Shown here: positions 44,558 to 55,600 of the stretch, in pieces
Position numbering within the stretch: the first letter of the stretch is position 1
Layout: every line of letters begins with the position of its first letter
Assembly (NCBI GenBank): GCA_945860225.1
Contig: CAMAPT010000013.1
Coordinates: 35,056 to 99,055, forward strand
DNA from: Chitinophaga pinensis
GTDB lineage: Bacteria > Bacteroidota > Bacteroidia > B-17B0 > Aurantibacillaceae
Direction of reading: 5' to 3'
DNA: 64,000 nt
Position numbers and translations under genes: made by a program
Notes under the pieces: generated by a model
The model's database searches: none
Told to the model about the DNA's origin: nothing
What the model saw: the letters and a program-made list of their open reading frames with translations, nothing else

Positions 44558-46096
44558 ATGTTAGTGAAAACTTTTGGAAGTGCTGTTCATGGGGTTAATG
44601 CAACCACCATAACTGTTGAAGTAAATATATCTCAAGGAATAAATTTCTTTCTGGTAGGATTACCAGATAATGCTGTTAAAGAAAGCCATCAAAGAATTGA
44701 TGCTGCATTAAAAAATAATCAATTAAAAATTCCCGGAAAACAAATTACCATTAACATGGCACCGGCAGATATCCGTAAAGAAGGTTCTGCTTACGATTTA
44801 ACTATTGCTGTGGGCATATTGGCTGCCTCGGAACAAATAAAAAACGAAGATGTTGGCAATTACATTATTATGGGAGAATTGGCACTAGATGGTGAATTAA
44901 GACCAATTAAAGGAACTCTTCCTATTGCAATTAAAGCCAAACAAGAAGGATTTAAGGGATTAATTATACCTGAATCAAATGCCAAAGAAGCTGCTGTTGT
45001 AGAAGGGTTAGATGTGCACGGAGTTAAATCGATCAAAGAAGTAATTGATTTTTTTAATGGTAACATCGCGTTAGAAAAAACCACTATCAATATTGAAGAT
45101 GAATTTTTAACGCGATTAGAAGATGTTGAATTTGATTTTGCTGACGTTAAAGGGCAAGAAAATATCAAACGTGCTCTTGAAATTGCGGCTGCCGGTGGAC
45201 ATAATGTGATATTAATTGGTCCTCCGGGAGCCGGAAAAACGATGTTAAGCAAACGTATGTCTTCTATATTACCACCTTTGACATTAGATGAGTCACTTGA
45301 AACTACTAAAATTCATAGCGTGGCAGGCAAAACAACCAAGCAAAATGGTTTAATTACAAAACGCCCATTTCGTAGTCCACATCACACTATTTCTGATGTG
45401 GCACTCGTAGGCGGCGGTATGAATGCTCAACCGGGAGAAATATCTTTAGCACATCATGGTGTTTTATTTTTGGATGAATTACCGGAATTCAAAAGAACTG
45501 TATTAGAAGTCATGCGGCAGCCGTTAGAAGACCGTATTGTAACAATCTCAAGAGCCCGTTTTAGCGTCGAATACCCTGCTAGTTTTATGTTAATGGCGAG
45601 TATGAACCCGTGTCCGTGTGGCTATTATAACCACCCTGAGAAAGACTGTGTATGCGCACCTGGAATAGTACAAAAATATCTTAACAAAATTTCAGGCCCA
45701 TTATTAGACAGAATCGACTTACATGTAGAAGTTACGCCTGTACCATTCAGTGAACTCAGTAAAACACAACACTCAGAAACTAGCAGAGAAATCAGACAAC
45801 GAGTTATAAAAGCAAGAGAATTGCAAACAGAACGCTACAAAACAGCAGATGGGATTTATTGTAATGCTCAAATGCGAACCAAAGATTTAAGGACTTACTG
45901 TCATTTGGACGAAGCGGGGAATAATTTATTAAAAAACGCCATGGAACGCTTAGGATTATCGGCTAGAGCTTACGACCGCATCTTAAAAGTAGCCCGTACA
46001 ATTGCGGATTTGGAAAATTCTATAAATATACAACCCACCCATCTTGCTGAAGCAATACAATATCGTAGCTTAGACAGAGAAGGATGGGCTGGATAA
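44558..46096 (+). CDS. comM: ComM/YifB family AAA+ ATPase (Mg-chelatase-like)
   Basis: A 512-residue helicase-like ATPase. An N-terminal Lon-protease-like domain ([18 protein letters not shown]) is followed by a Mg-chelatase AAA+ core with Walker A GPPGAGKT, Walker [12 protein letters not shown], and a zinc-like Cys cluster [18 protein letters not shown] final Mg-chelatase C domain follows. In transformable bacteria it extends heteroduplex DNA during integration. The ATG at 44558 is preferred over a TTG at 44522, whose extension reads as poorly conserved. Confidence 0.95.
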   Translation: MLVKTFGSAVHGVNATTITVEVNISQGINFFLVGLPDNAVKESHQRIDAALKNNQLKIPGKQITINMAPADIRKEGSAYDLTIAVGILAASEQIKNEDVGNYIIMGELALDGELRPIKGTLPIAIKAKQEGFKGLIIPESNAKEAAVVEGLDVHGVKSIKEVIDFFNGNIALEKTTINIEDEFLTRLEDVEFDFADVKGQENIKRALEIAAAGGHNVILIGPPGAGKTMLSKRMSSILPPLTLDESLETTKIHSVAGKTTKQNGLITKRPFRSPHHTISDVALVGGGMNAQPGEISLAHHGVLFLDELPEFKRTVLEVMRQPLEDRIVTISRARFSVEYPASFMLMASMNPCPCGYYNHPEKDCVCAPGIVQKYLNKISGPLLDRIDLHVEVTPVPFSELSKTQHSETSREIRQRVIKARELQTERYKTADGIYCNAQMRTKDLRTYCHLDEAGNNLLKNAMERLGLSARAYDRILKVARTIADLENSINIQPTHLAEAIQYRSLDREGWAG

Positions 46097-46106
46097 AATC
46101 AAAAAA

Positions 46107-47708
46107 CTAAATTAAAGCAGCTTTAATAAAATTTACAAATAGAGGATGTGGATTCTCTACTGTACTCTTATATTCAGGATGAAACTGAACACCAATGAAA
46201 AAAGGATGAGTCGGAATTTCAACAATTTCAGCTAAATCGGCATTCGGATTTAGTCCAGACAAGACCATTCCTGCATCTTTATATAATTTGATATATTCAT
46301 TGTTAAACTCATAACGATGGCGGTGACGCTCGTTAATATCTGTTTGATTATATATTTTATGAGCCAGTGTACCTTCAATAATTCTGCACGGATACGCACC
46401 CAAACGCATGGTGCCTCCCATGTGAGAAATGGTTTTTTGAGCTTCCAATAAATCAATAACCGGCGCGCTGGTGGCCGGATTCATTTCACGACTGTGAGCA
46501 TCTTTTAAACCCAATACATTTCTAGCAAATTCAATAACAGCACATTGCATTCCTAAACAAATACCGAAAAAAGGTATATTATTTTCACGTGCATATTTTA
46601 TAGCTAATATTTTTCCTTCTATACCTCTATTTCCGAAACCTGGAGCAACTAAAATACCCTTTAAACCAACTAATTTTTCAGATATCGTTTCTTCGGTCAA
46701 ACTTTCACTGTGAATCCACTCCAAATTAACTTTACAATCATTAACAGCTCCAGCATGAATAAATGCTTCAGCAATCGACTTATAAGAATCCTTTAATTCA
46801 ACGTATTTGCCAACAAGTCCAATCTTCACTTCTTTTTGAGGATTATGAAATTTATCCAAAAATAATTTCCATTTATCCAGCTCAACATCTTTTGGAGAAG
46901 GAACATTTAATTTTTTTAAAACAATTTCATCCAATCTTTCCTTTTCCATCAACAAAGGCACCTCATAAATAGTTGAAGCGTCTAATGCCTCGATAACTGC
47001 ATCTGGAGATACATTACAGAACAATGCTATTTTTCTTCTAATATCATTACTTATGGCATATTCTGAACGGCAAACCAATATATCCGGCTGCACACCATAT
47101 TCAAGCAACAATTTCACAGAATGTTGAGTAGGTTTTGTTTTTAACTCTCCTGATGTTGCTAAATATGGTAGTAATGTTAAATGGATAACTGTGCAATCAT
47201 CCCCTAATTCCCATTTTAACTGACGAACTGCCTCAATATATGGTAACGATTCAATATCACCTACTGTTCCTCCAATTTCTGTTATAACGAATTGATATTG
47301 GCCTGTTTTTCCCAATATTTTAATACGATTTTTAATTTCGTCTGTGATATGAGGAATAACCTGAACTGTTTTTCCTAAAAATTCGCCTTTACGTTCTTTG
47401 TCAATTACAGATTGATATATTCTACCTGTGGTCACATTATTAGCTTGAGATGTTGCCACATTTAAAAAACGTTCATAATGTCCTAAATCCAGATCTGTTT
47501 CTGCGCCATCATCGGTCACATAACATTCACCATGTTCATAAGGATTTAATGTTCCCGGGTCAATGTTAATGTATGGATCTAATTTTTGAATAGTAACAGT
47601 ATAGCCCCTAGCTTGTAATAATTTAGCAAGGGATGCTGCAATAATTCCTTTTCCGAGAGAAGATGTTACGCCACCGGTAACAAAGATGTATTTAGTGTTG
47701 ATTGACAT
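46107..47708 (-). CDS. pyrG: CTP synthase
   Basis: A 533-residue enzyme that converts UTP and glutamine to CTP. It has an N-terminal synthetase domain ([33 protein letters not shown]) and a C-terminal glutamine amidotransferase domain (GFGNRG, catalytic Cys in [13 protein letters not shown] near the end). Normal length. Its start codon lies in the 3' arm of an 11-bp hairpin (47705-47731), which could control initiation. Confidence 0.98.
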   Translation of the reverse strand: MSINTKYIFVTGGVTSSLGKGIIAASLAKLLQARGYTVTIQKLDPYINIDPGTLNPYEHGECYVTDDGAETDLDLGHYERFLNVATSQANNVTTGRIYQSVIDKERKGEFLGKTVQVIPHITDEIKNRIKILGKTGQYQFVITEIGGTVGDIESLPYIEAVRQLKWELGDDCTVIHLTLLPYLATSGELKTKPTQHSVKLLLEYGVQPDILVCRSEYAISNDIRRKIALFCNVSPDAVIEALDASTIYEVPLLMEKERLDEIVLKKLNVPSPKDVELDKWKLFLDKFHNPQKEVKIGLVGKYVELKDSYKSIAEAFIHAGAVNDCKVNLEWIHSESLTEETISEKLVGLKGILVAPGFGNRGIEGKILAIKYARENNIPFFGICLGMQCAVIEFARNVLGLKDAHSREMNPATSAPVIDLLEAQKTISHMGGTMRLGAYPCRIIEGTLAHKIYNQTDINERHRHRYEFNNEYIKLYKDAGMVLSGLNPNADLAEIVEIPTHPFFIGVQFHPEYKSTVENPHPLFVNFIKAALI

Positions 47709-47731
47709 ACAGTTTTTTATAAACTGTATGT
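47705..47731 (-). promoter_or_regulatory. hairpin covering the pyrG start codon
   Basis: The transcript would read ACATACAGTTT, a 5-base loop ATAAA, then AAACTGTATGT, where the ATG of pyrG lies within the pairing arm. The 11-bp stem is perfect. It may hide the start codon or, as DNA, serve as an operator. Just upstream TACCTTTA (47731-47738 on the minus strand) is a near match to the TAnnTTTG box, which would put the transcript start close to or within the 5' arm. Confidence 0.55.
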
Positions 47732-47826
47732 AAAGGTAAGTGATTTTTTTTGAATAGGACGAAAGGAATATTCAGTATTTTTTAACGCGTTTCAGATTTA
47801 ATTTCTAATAAATTCTAATTATTTGT

Positions 47827-49338
47827 TTAACTCTGAAATCTGTTTAACACAATTCTGAACGTAGTTCCTTTATTCTCTTCGCTGTTAAGAACAAATATTT
47901 TTCCATGGTGATAATTTTCTATAATCCGTTTACTTAGAGACAAGCCTAACCCCCATCCTCGTTTTTTTGTCGTGTAACCTGGTTTAAAAACAGATTTATA
48001 ACGTGATTTAGAAATCCCTTTTCCTGTATCTGATAAATCAATCGCCACACCTTCTGGAATATCAATAATTGTAACTTTAAAATCTCCCTTGCCATCCATA
48101 GCATCAATAGCATTTTTGCAAACATTTTCAATCACCCATTCAAAAAGAGGAACTGACAACATTGCCTGAATTTCAGTTTGAGGCATCTCTAAGATAAAAT
48201 TGACATTTTTAGAGGAACGTTTTTTTAAATAATCAATAGCAGTTTTAACAATTTCGCTCACATCTACATATTCTAAAGTAGGCTGTGATCCGATTTTAGA
48301 AAAACGCTCAGTAATCATATTTAAACGCAACACATCCCGATTCATTTCATGAATAACCATTTCATCAACACCACTCGATTTTAAATAATCCATCCAGGCC
48401 ATTAAAGATGATAAGGGTGTTCCCAATTGATGAGCTGTTTCTTTACTCATTCCAACCCATACCTGATCTTGTTCGGCCTTTCTCGAAATACTAAATAAAA
48501 TATATGCAATCAAAAGAAATATTCCTATGACTGAAAATTGAACATACGGGTAATAGGTCAGTTGTGTAAGCAATATTGATTGTTCATAAAAAACATAATT
48601 CTTATATCCTTTCCCAAAATCAACCTCTATTGGAGCATTTTGTTGCTCCATAGTTTTAATCATCGCCTTTAATTTAACAGGGGTACTAATAGTTAACGAA
48701 TCAATGTTCCCAATTGCCAATACATTGGTCTTAGTTGAATCTGTATAAATTACAGGAACTGCTGCACTATTAACCGCAACATCTGAAATGAATGATTTTA
48801 TTAAACTATCAAATACAACTTTAATGTCAGAAAATAATCTACTATCCTTATGGTATAAATAATTTTTCTTTCCTTGATACACATCAATAACAACAGGTGA
48901 ATACAAAGCTTTCATTACTTTCAATTCATTTTTGATGGCAGCGCTATCATGTATAATTGCTGAATCAAGGTTTCGACTCGCATTAATCCGGTCCTCTTCG
49001 TCGGTTAAAATAACAGGAACAGTTGTATTATCTTGCAATACTTTTAAAACAAATTCTGAAACCCCAGCTCCATCTCCACTCAATTCCTTGGTAGCAAGAG
49101 CATACAATTCCGCCTTCTTTCGTTCCTCGGTCTGCAATTTTTGAAACAGGTCATTGGTAAATTTAACCAAACCTGCTTTTTTTTGGATAGCTTCTACCCA
49201 AAGTCTTACTTTTTTTTCTTCATCGCTCTTAATATCATTAACCAATTTATTGGTGTACCAAAGTGATGTAAAGACAATAAAAATGGCTACCATAAAAAGA
49301 ATCCATTTCCACTGTTGTTTTCTAGAATAAATATTCAT
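47827..49338 (-). CDS. membrane histidine kinase with duplicated sensor domain
   Basis: A 503-residue sensor kinase with membrane helices at about 11-30 and 266-284. The extracytoplasmic region holds two clearly homologous halves, about 107-172 (VPVILTD to NYLYHKDSRL) and 194-260 (VPVIYTD to NYVFYEQSIL). A phosphoacceptor helix has H303 in KETAHQLGTPLSSLMAW, a sequence style common in Bacteroidota kinases, and an ATPase domain has N409 and GWGLGLSLSKR. No response regulator is adjacent. Confidence 0.92.
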   Translation of the reverse strand: MNIYSRKQQWKWILFMVAIFIVFTSLWYTNKLVNDIKSDEEKKVRLWVEAIQKKAGLVKFTNDLFQKLQTEERKKAELYALATKELSGDGAGVSEFVLKVLQDNTTVPVILTDEEDRINASRNLDSAIIHDSAAIKNELKVMKALYSPVVIDVYQGKKNYLYHKDSRLFSDIKVVFDSLIKSFISDVAVNSAAVPVIYTDSTKTNVLAIGNIDSLTISTPVKLKAMIKTMEQQNAPIEVDFGKGYKNYVFYEQSILLTQLTYYPYVQFSVIGIFLLIAYILFSISRKAEQDQVWVGMSKETAHQLGTPLSSLMAWMDYLKSSGVDEMVIHEMNRDVLRLNMITERFSKIGSQPTLEYVDVSEIVKTAIDYLKKRSSKNVNFILEMPQTEIQAMLSVPLFEWVIENVCKNAIDAMDGKGDFKVTIIDIPEGVAIDLSDTGKGISKSRYKSVFKPGYTTKKRGWGLGLSLSKRIIENYHHGKIFVLNSEENKGTTFRIVLNRFQS

Positions 49339-49422
49339 TGATTACTAAAATAGATTTTATTTAACGATACTAGATTTGGAATATTGTTTTTAATTGGCAA
49401 TAACTCAAACAGATTTATTAAG

Positions 49423-51888
49423 TTAATCTTGAACATATATCCTTTTAACTCTCGAAGAAATTCCCGTTAATACTTCATAAGGTATTGTTTCCATTGCTTT
49501 TGATAATTCCATCAACTGCAAATTCGAATCAAAAATCACAACCTCATCTCCCTCTTCACACTCTACGTCTGAAATATCTATCATACACATATCCATACAA
49601 ACATTACCAATAGTTTTACAAGCGTTTTCATGAACAAAAACCGCAAAATTACCATTACTCAATTTCCTGCTAAATCCATCGGCATAGCCAATAGGTATAG
49701 TAGCTATCTTCATGTCTTTAAGTGCGATGCCACGGCGATTATATCCAATAGTCTCTCCCTTTTTCACATTTTTGATTTGAGAAATTTTGGTTTTAAGAGA
49801 ACTGATATTTTCCAAATGTTGTTTTTCTTTTTGATTAAAACCTATACCATACATACCAATTCCCAATCTTACCATGTCATAATGCGCATGATTAAAACGG
49901 GTAATAGCACCTGAATTACATATATGTTTCAAAATCGAATATCCGACACTCTTTTCTATTTTTTCAACTAATAATTCAAAAATTGAAATTTGATGATTCG
50001 TAAATTCATCAAAAGCTTTATCATCACTTGCCACTAAATGAGAAAACACACTTTTAACTTTCAATAACGATTCTTTTTGTAAAAATGAACACAAGTCAGG
50101 CAATTGCTCTTCCTCAAATCCTAATCGCTTCATTCCAGTATCTAATTTAATATGCACAGGATATGGTTCAGAAATTGCCTTAGTTTGAAGCGCCTTACAA
50201 AATTCATCAGCTACCTTGAATGAATATAATTCGGGTTCCAAATAATAATCAATCAAATCGTCATAGGATGATTCTTCGGGATTCATAACCATAATTGGTA
50301 AATGAATACCTGCTTTTCTTAACTCTACTCCTTCATCAGCGTAAGCTACTGCTAAATAATCCACCCTATGATGCTGCAAAGTAAATGCTATTTCCGCACT
50401 TCCGCTTCCGTAACCAGTTGCTTTAACCATGCACATTATTTTAGTTTTTTTATCAATTAGAGATCGATAAAAATTCACATTATGCATTAAGCAATTTAAG
50501 TTTATTTCTAAAACCGTATCGTGACTTTTTTGTTGAAGACACTTACTGATGCGCTCAAATCCAAAACTCCGCGCTCCTTTTAATAAAATAATGGCATTTT
50601 GAAAGTGTAAATTTGGGAGCGTTTTACTGTGAGTAATAAACGATTGGGTATCATCAAAAAAATACGATTCGGAATGAAATAATTTTTTTTGAGAAGAAAT
50701 CTCTTTTCCAATGCCTACTAAGATATCTATTTCAAATTGATTGATTAATTTGGCGATATCTGTATATAATTCCCAACTTAACTTACCACTTTGTTCGATA
50801 TCAGATAAAATAACAACTTTTTTTCCCCCGCGATGCTGTTGTTTTTGATGATGCAAAGCGATTCGCAAAGCATGAATATCTGAATTATAAAAATCATTAA
50901 TTAATACACAATTGTTATTCCCTAACTTCAACTCTAATCGCATGGCAACAGATTGCAACAAAAGCATCCGTTTTTGAATTTCAGACAAAGAGACATTTAA
51001 ATGTAATAAAACGGCCCAACAGGTAATGGCATTATCAATACTTGCCGTGTCAGTAAATGGAATCTGTATAGATATATTTTCACACTTATACTTAGCGGAA
51101 ATTAAAGTATGTGCGGTTGAATGATCAATAGCTGTAATTTGAAGTGAGGCCCCGATATTTTTAGAAATTAAAAAAACATTTTCAGGAAGCAACGACAAAT
51201 GTTTTGATGTTAATGATAACCCATTTACAATAATCGTTTCGCAATCAGTAAACAACTTCCATTTTTCAATTAATTTATGTTCTATGGTTTCAAAACCTTC
51301 ATCATGCGCAGAACCTAAAGTGGTAAATACGCCAATAGTTGGGCGAATAATATTAGTCAAAAGACGCATTTCGCCAACCTTCGATATTCCTGCCTCAAAT
51401 ATAGCCAATGTATGCTGTTGGTTTAATTGCCAAACGGATAGGGGAACACCCACTTGAGAATTATAACTTTTAGGGCTTCTTGCGATCATGTAATCATCTC
51501 TCAATAGCTGGTACAACCATTCTTTAACAATAGTTTTACCATTACTACCTGTAATTCCTAAAACAGGAATATGGACTTGAGAACGATGAGCACATGCTAG
51601 TTTTTGAAGAGCTTGCAAAGTATCAGGAACAATCAAAAAAGATATTGTCTCATCCAAACCAATACAGTTTTCAGGAATATATCTAACAATAAATGTTCTT
51701 ACTCCTTTTTGACACAATCCATAAATATATTGATGAGCATCGTTACGTTCAGTTTCCAATGCAATAAAAACACTATTGATTGGCTCGGTCAACTGCCGGC
51801 TATCAATCAATAAATGTTGCACGCAATGATTGTGAAATCCTACTAACCTAGCATTTAAAATATGAGATATGATAGTTGGATTATACAA
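49423..51888 (-). CDS. murF-alr: bifunctional MurF ligase / alanine racemase
   Basis: An 821-residue fusion. The N-terminal half is UDP-MurNAc-tripeptide:D-Ala-D-Ala ligase with the ATP motif GITGSNGKT and EAGISKVGEM. The C-terminal half (from about 455) is a fold-type III alanine racemase with the PLP lysine in MVKATGYGSGS, LDTGMKRLGF and RLGIGMYG. Joining D-Ala synthesis to the ligase that uses it is known in Bacteroidota. It reads from a TTG at 51888; no ATG lies near the expected N-terminus. Confidence 0.96.
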   Translation of the reverse strand: MYNPTIISHILNARLVGFHNHCVQHLLIDSRQLTEPINSVFIALETERNDAHQYIYGLCQKGVRTFIVRYIPENCIGLDETISFLIVPDTLQALQKLACAHRSQVHIPVLGITGSNGKTIVKEWLYQLLRDDYMIARSPKSYNSQVGVPLSVWQLNQQHTLAIFEAGISKVGEMRLLTNIIRPTIGVFTTLGSAHDEGFETIEHKLIEKWKLFTDCETIIVNGLSLTSKHLSLLPENVFLISKNIGASLQITAIDHSTAHTLISAKYKCENISIQIPFTDTASIDNAITCWAVLLHLNVSLSEIQKRMLLLQSVAMRLELKLGNNNCVLINDFYNSDIHALRIALHHQKQQHRGGKKVVILSDIEQSGKLSWELYTDIAKLINQFEIDILVGIGKEISSQKKLFHSESYFFDDTQSFITHSKTLPNLHFQNAIILLKGARSFGFERISKCLQQKSHDTVLEINLNCLMHNVNFYRSLIDKKTKIMCMVKATGYGSGSAEIAFTLQHHRVDYLAVAYADEGVELRKAGIHLPIMVMNPEESSYDDLIDYYLEPELYSFKVADEFCKALQTKAISEPYPVHIKLDTGMKRLGFEEEQLPDLCSFLQKESLLKVKSVFSHLVASDDKAFDEFTNHQISIFELLVEKIEKSVGYSILKHICNSGAITRFNHAHYDMVRLGIGMYGIGFNQKEKQHLENISSLKTKISQIKNVKKGETIGYNRRGIALKDMKIATIPIGYADGFSRKLSNGNFAVFVHENACKTIGNVCMDMCMIDISDVECEEGDEVVIFDSNLQLMELSKAMETIPYEVLTGISSRVKRIYVQD

Positions 51889-52000
51889 ATTATAAAAAAC
51901 TTAATTACGACAAAATAAGTGACTTTTAAGGTATTTCCCAATTTTATTCTCAGTAAATACTATTTCATAAAAATGAATTCGTTTCAAAACTATTGAAAAC

Positions 52001-52049
52001 AAAAAAACCATTCCTATTTATATTTAACAACACAAATAAGAATGGTTTT
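52001..52049 (-). terminator. terminator after the response-regulator gene
   Basis: A 10-bp stem (AAAACCATTC at 52004-52013, GAATGGTTTT at 52040-52049) extended by five more pairs (TATTT/AAATA) after one mismatch is followed on the minus strand by a run of T. It lies 18 bases after the regulator stop codon. Confidence 0.8.
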
Positions 52050-52066
52050 GTATTAATTAATTCCCT

Positions 52067-52768
52067 CTAAGAGTTTACTAATAGTTTAAATCCTTTACCG
52101 TGAATATTTACAATTTCAACTTTAGCGTCATCTTTCAAATACTTTCTAAGCTTGGCAATATACACGTCCATACTCCGTCCGTTAAAGTAGTTATCATCAT
52201 GCCAAATAGTTTTAAGAGCAAAATTTCTATCTAATACATCATTTTTATGTACACATAACAAGCGCATTAATTGACTTTCTTTTGTAGTTAATTTTTGTTC
52301 GGTACCATTGTGAAGCAACACTTGAGTTTCAGAATTAAATGTATATTTTCCAATAGAAAAATTGATATCTGCTACATTATGTACTCGTTGTTTATTACTT
52401 CTTCTCAAAACGGCATTTACCCTAGCCAACAATTCTTCCATACTAAAAGGTTTAGTAATATAATCATCAGCCCCGGCATTAAAACCTTCAATGGCGTCTT
52501 CTTTCATACTTTTTGCTGTCAAAAATATAATTGGCACCTGCTTATCAGTGACTCTTATTTCTTTTGCTAATGTTAAGCCATCTTTTATAGGCATCATCAC
52601 ATCCAACAACAACAAATCAAATTCCTGTTTGCAAAAAGCATCAAAACCTTTTTTTCCATCTTCAGCCAATTTTGTTTCAAATCCCTTGGCTTCCAAATAT
52701 TCCTGCAACAAAGTTCCTAAATTAGGATCATCTTCAACCAATAAAATTTGAGTTTTTACATTTTCCAT
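52067..52768 (-). CDS. OmpR-family response regulator (RprY-like)
   Basis: A 233-residue regulator with intact receiver (VEDD, phospho-Asp in LLLLDVMMPIKDG, Lys in ITKPF) and winged helix (GRSMDVYIAKLRKYLKDD, NIHGKGFKLLV). It pairs with the kinase at 52799-54364, 30 bases upstream. The pair resembles the RprXY system of Bacteroides in architecture; targets are unknown here. Confidence 0.94.
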   Translation of the reverse strand: MENVKTQILLVEDDPNLGTLLQEYLEAKGFETKLAEDGKKGFDAFCKQEFDLLLLDVMMPIKDGLTLAKEIRVTDKQVPIIFLTAKSMKEDAIEGFNAGADDYITKPFSMEELLARVNAVLRRSNKQRVHNVADINFSIGKYTFNSETQVLLHNGTEQKLTTKESQLMRLLCVHKNDVLDRNFALKTIWHDDNYFNGRSMDVYIAKLRKYLKDDAKVEIVNIHGKGFKLLVNS

Positions 52769-52798
52769 GATTCGTTTTTTTATTATTATACAACTATT

Positions 52799-54364
52799 TT
52801 AATTTATCAATTTAATTTTAAAAGTACTACCCTTTCCTAATTCACTTTCAACACTGATTAAGCCTCCATGTTTCTCAACTACTGCTCTTACGTAACTTAA
52901 TCCCAATCCAAATCCCTTTACATTATGAACATTTCCCGTTGGTACTCTATAAAATTTATCAAATATTTTGCGTTGATTTTCTTTACTTATTCCAATTCCA
53001 TTGTCTTTAATACTAATTTCAATGCCTGTTGATGTATCTTCGGTACTGACTGTAATTTTCGGATTTTCGCTTGAATACTTTATAGCATTGTCAATCAGGT
53101 TAAAGATAATATTCGTTAAATGTACTTTATCAGCCTGCATGATACAATGTGATGCGTCTAATTCTTTTGTGATATTACCATGACGTTGATCAATAAGTAA
53201 TTGGGTATTTTGAATTGCTTGTTCAATTATCTCATGAATATTTACTTGGCTAAGTTTTAATTTGAATTCACCTTTATCCAAAATCGATGTTTGTAAAATA
53301 CTCTCTACCAAAACACTTAATCGCTTATTTTCATCCCTAATCATCTTCAAAAAACGTTGTTGTTTTTCTGGAGTTTGAATGATAGTTTGATCGTTAAGCA
53401 TTTCGGAGGCTAAAGAAATTGTACTTATAGGCGTCTTAAATTCATGGGTCATATTACTTATAAAATCATTTTTAATATCTGATAGTTTTTTTTGTCTGGA
53501 AATGGTAGCAATTGTATAGTAGAAAGCAATAATTAAAATAAAAATAACCATTGCTGACAAACCCAACATAATCCACATGGTTTTCAATAAATAATTTTTT
53601 TGATTGGGAAACGAAACTGTCAAATATTGCGGAGTCACAAACACATTGTTTGGCGATAAATTTATTTTGATAGAACAACAGCCTGAATCACAATCTTTCT
53701 GTGCTTCTTTATAATTAATATTGCCCTTATTAGCTGATAATTGACTCGATACAGAATAAACAAATTTAGCCTCAATACCTTCATTCGATAATTCCTGACG
53801 CAAAATACTATCCAAAACTAAAGAATCTACCTTGGGTTTATAATCACGATATACATTTATACTAATCAATTCATCAAATAAATCATTTACAATTTCTTTT
53901 TTAGTTTGAAATAACTCGTCCCTTAAACTCGCCATACTCTTTGACGTGGATTGAGAGGAATTTAATAATTCATATGGCAAAAAATAATTTTGACTATTGA
54001 GGGAATCTCCGGCAAATTCTTTTTGGGACATCTTACTAGTAATAACTCCTGATGAATCAGTACTTAATTCTTCGAAAATTCGAACTTGAACATCATTTCC
54101 ACTCGGATTACTCATTGTTACTAAACCTGGTTTAGTAATGCGTACTCCCTGCTTTCGTAATTTAATTTTTTTAGCAATTTTATTGGCCGTAGCAATTTTT
54201 TCGAGCTTATTTGAAGTTGATTTTAAAGCATCTTTTACTGATCTCTCAAATTCTTCTTCCTTTAACGTTATTGAACTTTTAATCCAATAAATTTGAACAG
54301 CAATGAGCGCTACAAGCGCAACTCCAACCAACACGGATATAATACCTAAATTATACTTACTCAT
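52799..54364 (-). CDS. membrane histidine kinase (RprX-like)
   Basis: A 521-residue kinase from the ATG at 54364 (MSKYNLGIISVLVGVALVAL starts a membrane helix). A periplasmic domain of about 230 residues includes a cysteine-rich DCDSGCCSIK stretch and is followed by a second helix. The phosphoacceptor His lies in NMTHEFKTPISTI, and the ATPase domain has NLIDNAIKYS, DNGIGIS and GFGLGLSYV. The in-frame ATG at 54427 would add 21 residues of no family character. Confidence 0.94.
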   Translation of the reverse strand: MSKYNLGIISVLVGVALVALIAVQIYWIKSSITLKEEEFERSVKDALKSTSNKLEKIATANKIAKKIKLRKQGVRITKPGLVTMSNPSGNDVQVRIFEELSTDSSGVITSKMSQKEFAGDSLNSQNYFLPYELLNSSQSTSKSMASLRDELFQTKKEIVNDLFDELISINVYRDYKPKVDSLVLDSILRQELSNEGIEAKFVYSVSSQLSANKGNINYKEAQKDCDSGCCSIKINLSPNNVFVTPQYLTVSFPNQKNYLLKTMWIMLGLSAMVIFILIIAFYYTIATISRQKKLSDIKNDFISNMTHEFKTPISTISLASEMLNDQTIIQTPEKQQRFLKMIRDENKRLSVLVESILQTSILDKGEFKLKLSQVNIHEIIEQAIQNTQLLIDQRHGNITKELDASHCIMQADKVHLTNIIFNLIDNAIKYSSENPKITVSTEDTSTGIEISIKDNGIGISKENQRKIFDKFYRVPTGNVHNVKGFGLGLSYVRAVVEKHGGLISVESELGKGSTFKIKLIN

Positions 54365-54509
54365 TATTAACAAATGTAATAAAGTAAATGATTGATTTTT
54401 AGAACAGTTAACGTTTTTTAACGGCAACTATATTTCTCTAACTGGCACAAATGAATATCAAATTTTGACTAATTTCTGTTCACAATAACATAGCCAAATT
54501 ATTACTTTG

Positions 54510-55556
54510 TCACTCAAACATAAATCCATTTGAAATAATGCCTGCATTAAAACCTGTTATAAAATTTCCATTGGGGTTATAAATTTCAATTTTTGATTTT
54601 TGCACAAAATCAATCGCATCGGCAACATAAATTGAATAATCAATAGGATTCAAACCAAGTCCATAATAACGTTTATTACCCTGAGGAATCAATGGAGAAA
54701 CTGGCAAAGACGTTGATTTAATAGGCTGTTGATAAACCCCATTGTTTAAATAATAAAGAGTATCTCTAGTTTTATTAATACATAATTTATTTCGTGACTG
54801 ATGTGACGTGAACATAAATTGTTGTTCTATATTCAAAGTAATTGGATTAAAACGAATCAGTCGACCTGACTGATTACCGGTTGAACTGCCATTAGCCAAT
54901 ACCCATAATTTTGAATAACGGTCAACCACTATACTAGACACTCCTTCGCCAATGTATAAACTATCTACTATGATATCTGTAGAGGTATTCATGACGTAAC
55001 AATATCCAGAATTCGGATTTGTAATAAAAGCTTTATCGTATACTAATGCCATCTCCTCCGTTCCGTTAAAACATGCAACAGAACCTGTGATAGTAGCCGT
55101 ATTTAAATCAACAACTTGAATCGAATTAGCGTATAAATCACTAACATAAGCCTTATGATAAGATATAGGTAATAGATAACGTGGCGAATTGAATCCACTA
55201 ATAACGTTAGTTTTAATAAAATTACCGGTATTAACCACCACAATTTTATTCGAATTATTCATCACAATATAATAGCTATTATTATACTTCGTGATGCTTT
55301 GACAAATATTACCCAAAGCAGCAGAATTATTTTGCTGACTGTAATAATTTTCAACAACTGTTTTTGAAATTGGATCATATAGGGAAATTGTACCTTCCCC
55401 CCAACCAAAATTTCCTTCATTCGTAATTAATACCTTATGATCTGTATTAATGGTAACTGAAGTTTTTAATGGAGTTTGAGGTTTATCTCTCACGCATGAA
55501 GCCAATAAACTCATTACCAAGATCACCAAACAATATTTCACATGTTGTTGTTGCAT
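54510..55556 (-). CDS. surface lipoprotein, YncE-like beta-propeller, BtuG-like
   Basis: A 348-residue lipoprotein with signal LVILVMSLLASC (lipidated C21), then repeated short strands typical of a seven-bladed propeller of the YncE/DUF5074 kind (KVLITNEGNFGWGEGTISLYDP, IVVVNTGNF, IQVVDLNTATI, SIYVADAIDF). In Bacteroides, BtuG is such a lipoprotein that binds vitamin B12 tightly and hands it to BtuB. Here the gene follows a btuB-type gene behind a cobalamin riboswitch, so the same job is very likely. Confidence 0.85.
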   Translation of the reverse strand: MQQQHVKYCLVILVMSLLASCVRDKPQTPLKTSVTINTDHKVLITNEGNFGWGEGTISLYDPISKTVVENYYSQQNNSAALGNICQSITKYNNSYYIVMNNSNKIVVVNTGNFIKTNVISGFNSPRYLLPISYHKAYVSDLYANSIQVVDLNTATITGSVACFNGTEEMALVYDKAFITNPNSGYCYVMNTSTDIIVDSLYIGEGVSSIVVDRYSKLWVLANGSSTGNQSGRLIRFNPITLNIEQQFMFTSHQSRNKLCINKTRDTLYYLNNGVYQQPIKSTSLPVSPLIPQGNKRYYGLGLNPIDYSIYVADAIDFVQKSKIEIYNPNGNFITGFNAGIISNGFMFE

Positions 55557-55600
55557 TTCAAGTTATTGTTTTTCAGCGATAGATAAATCAAAATAGAAAA

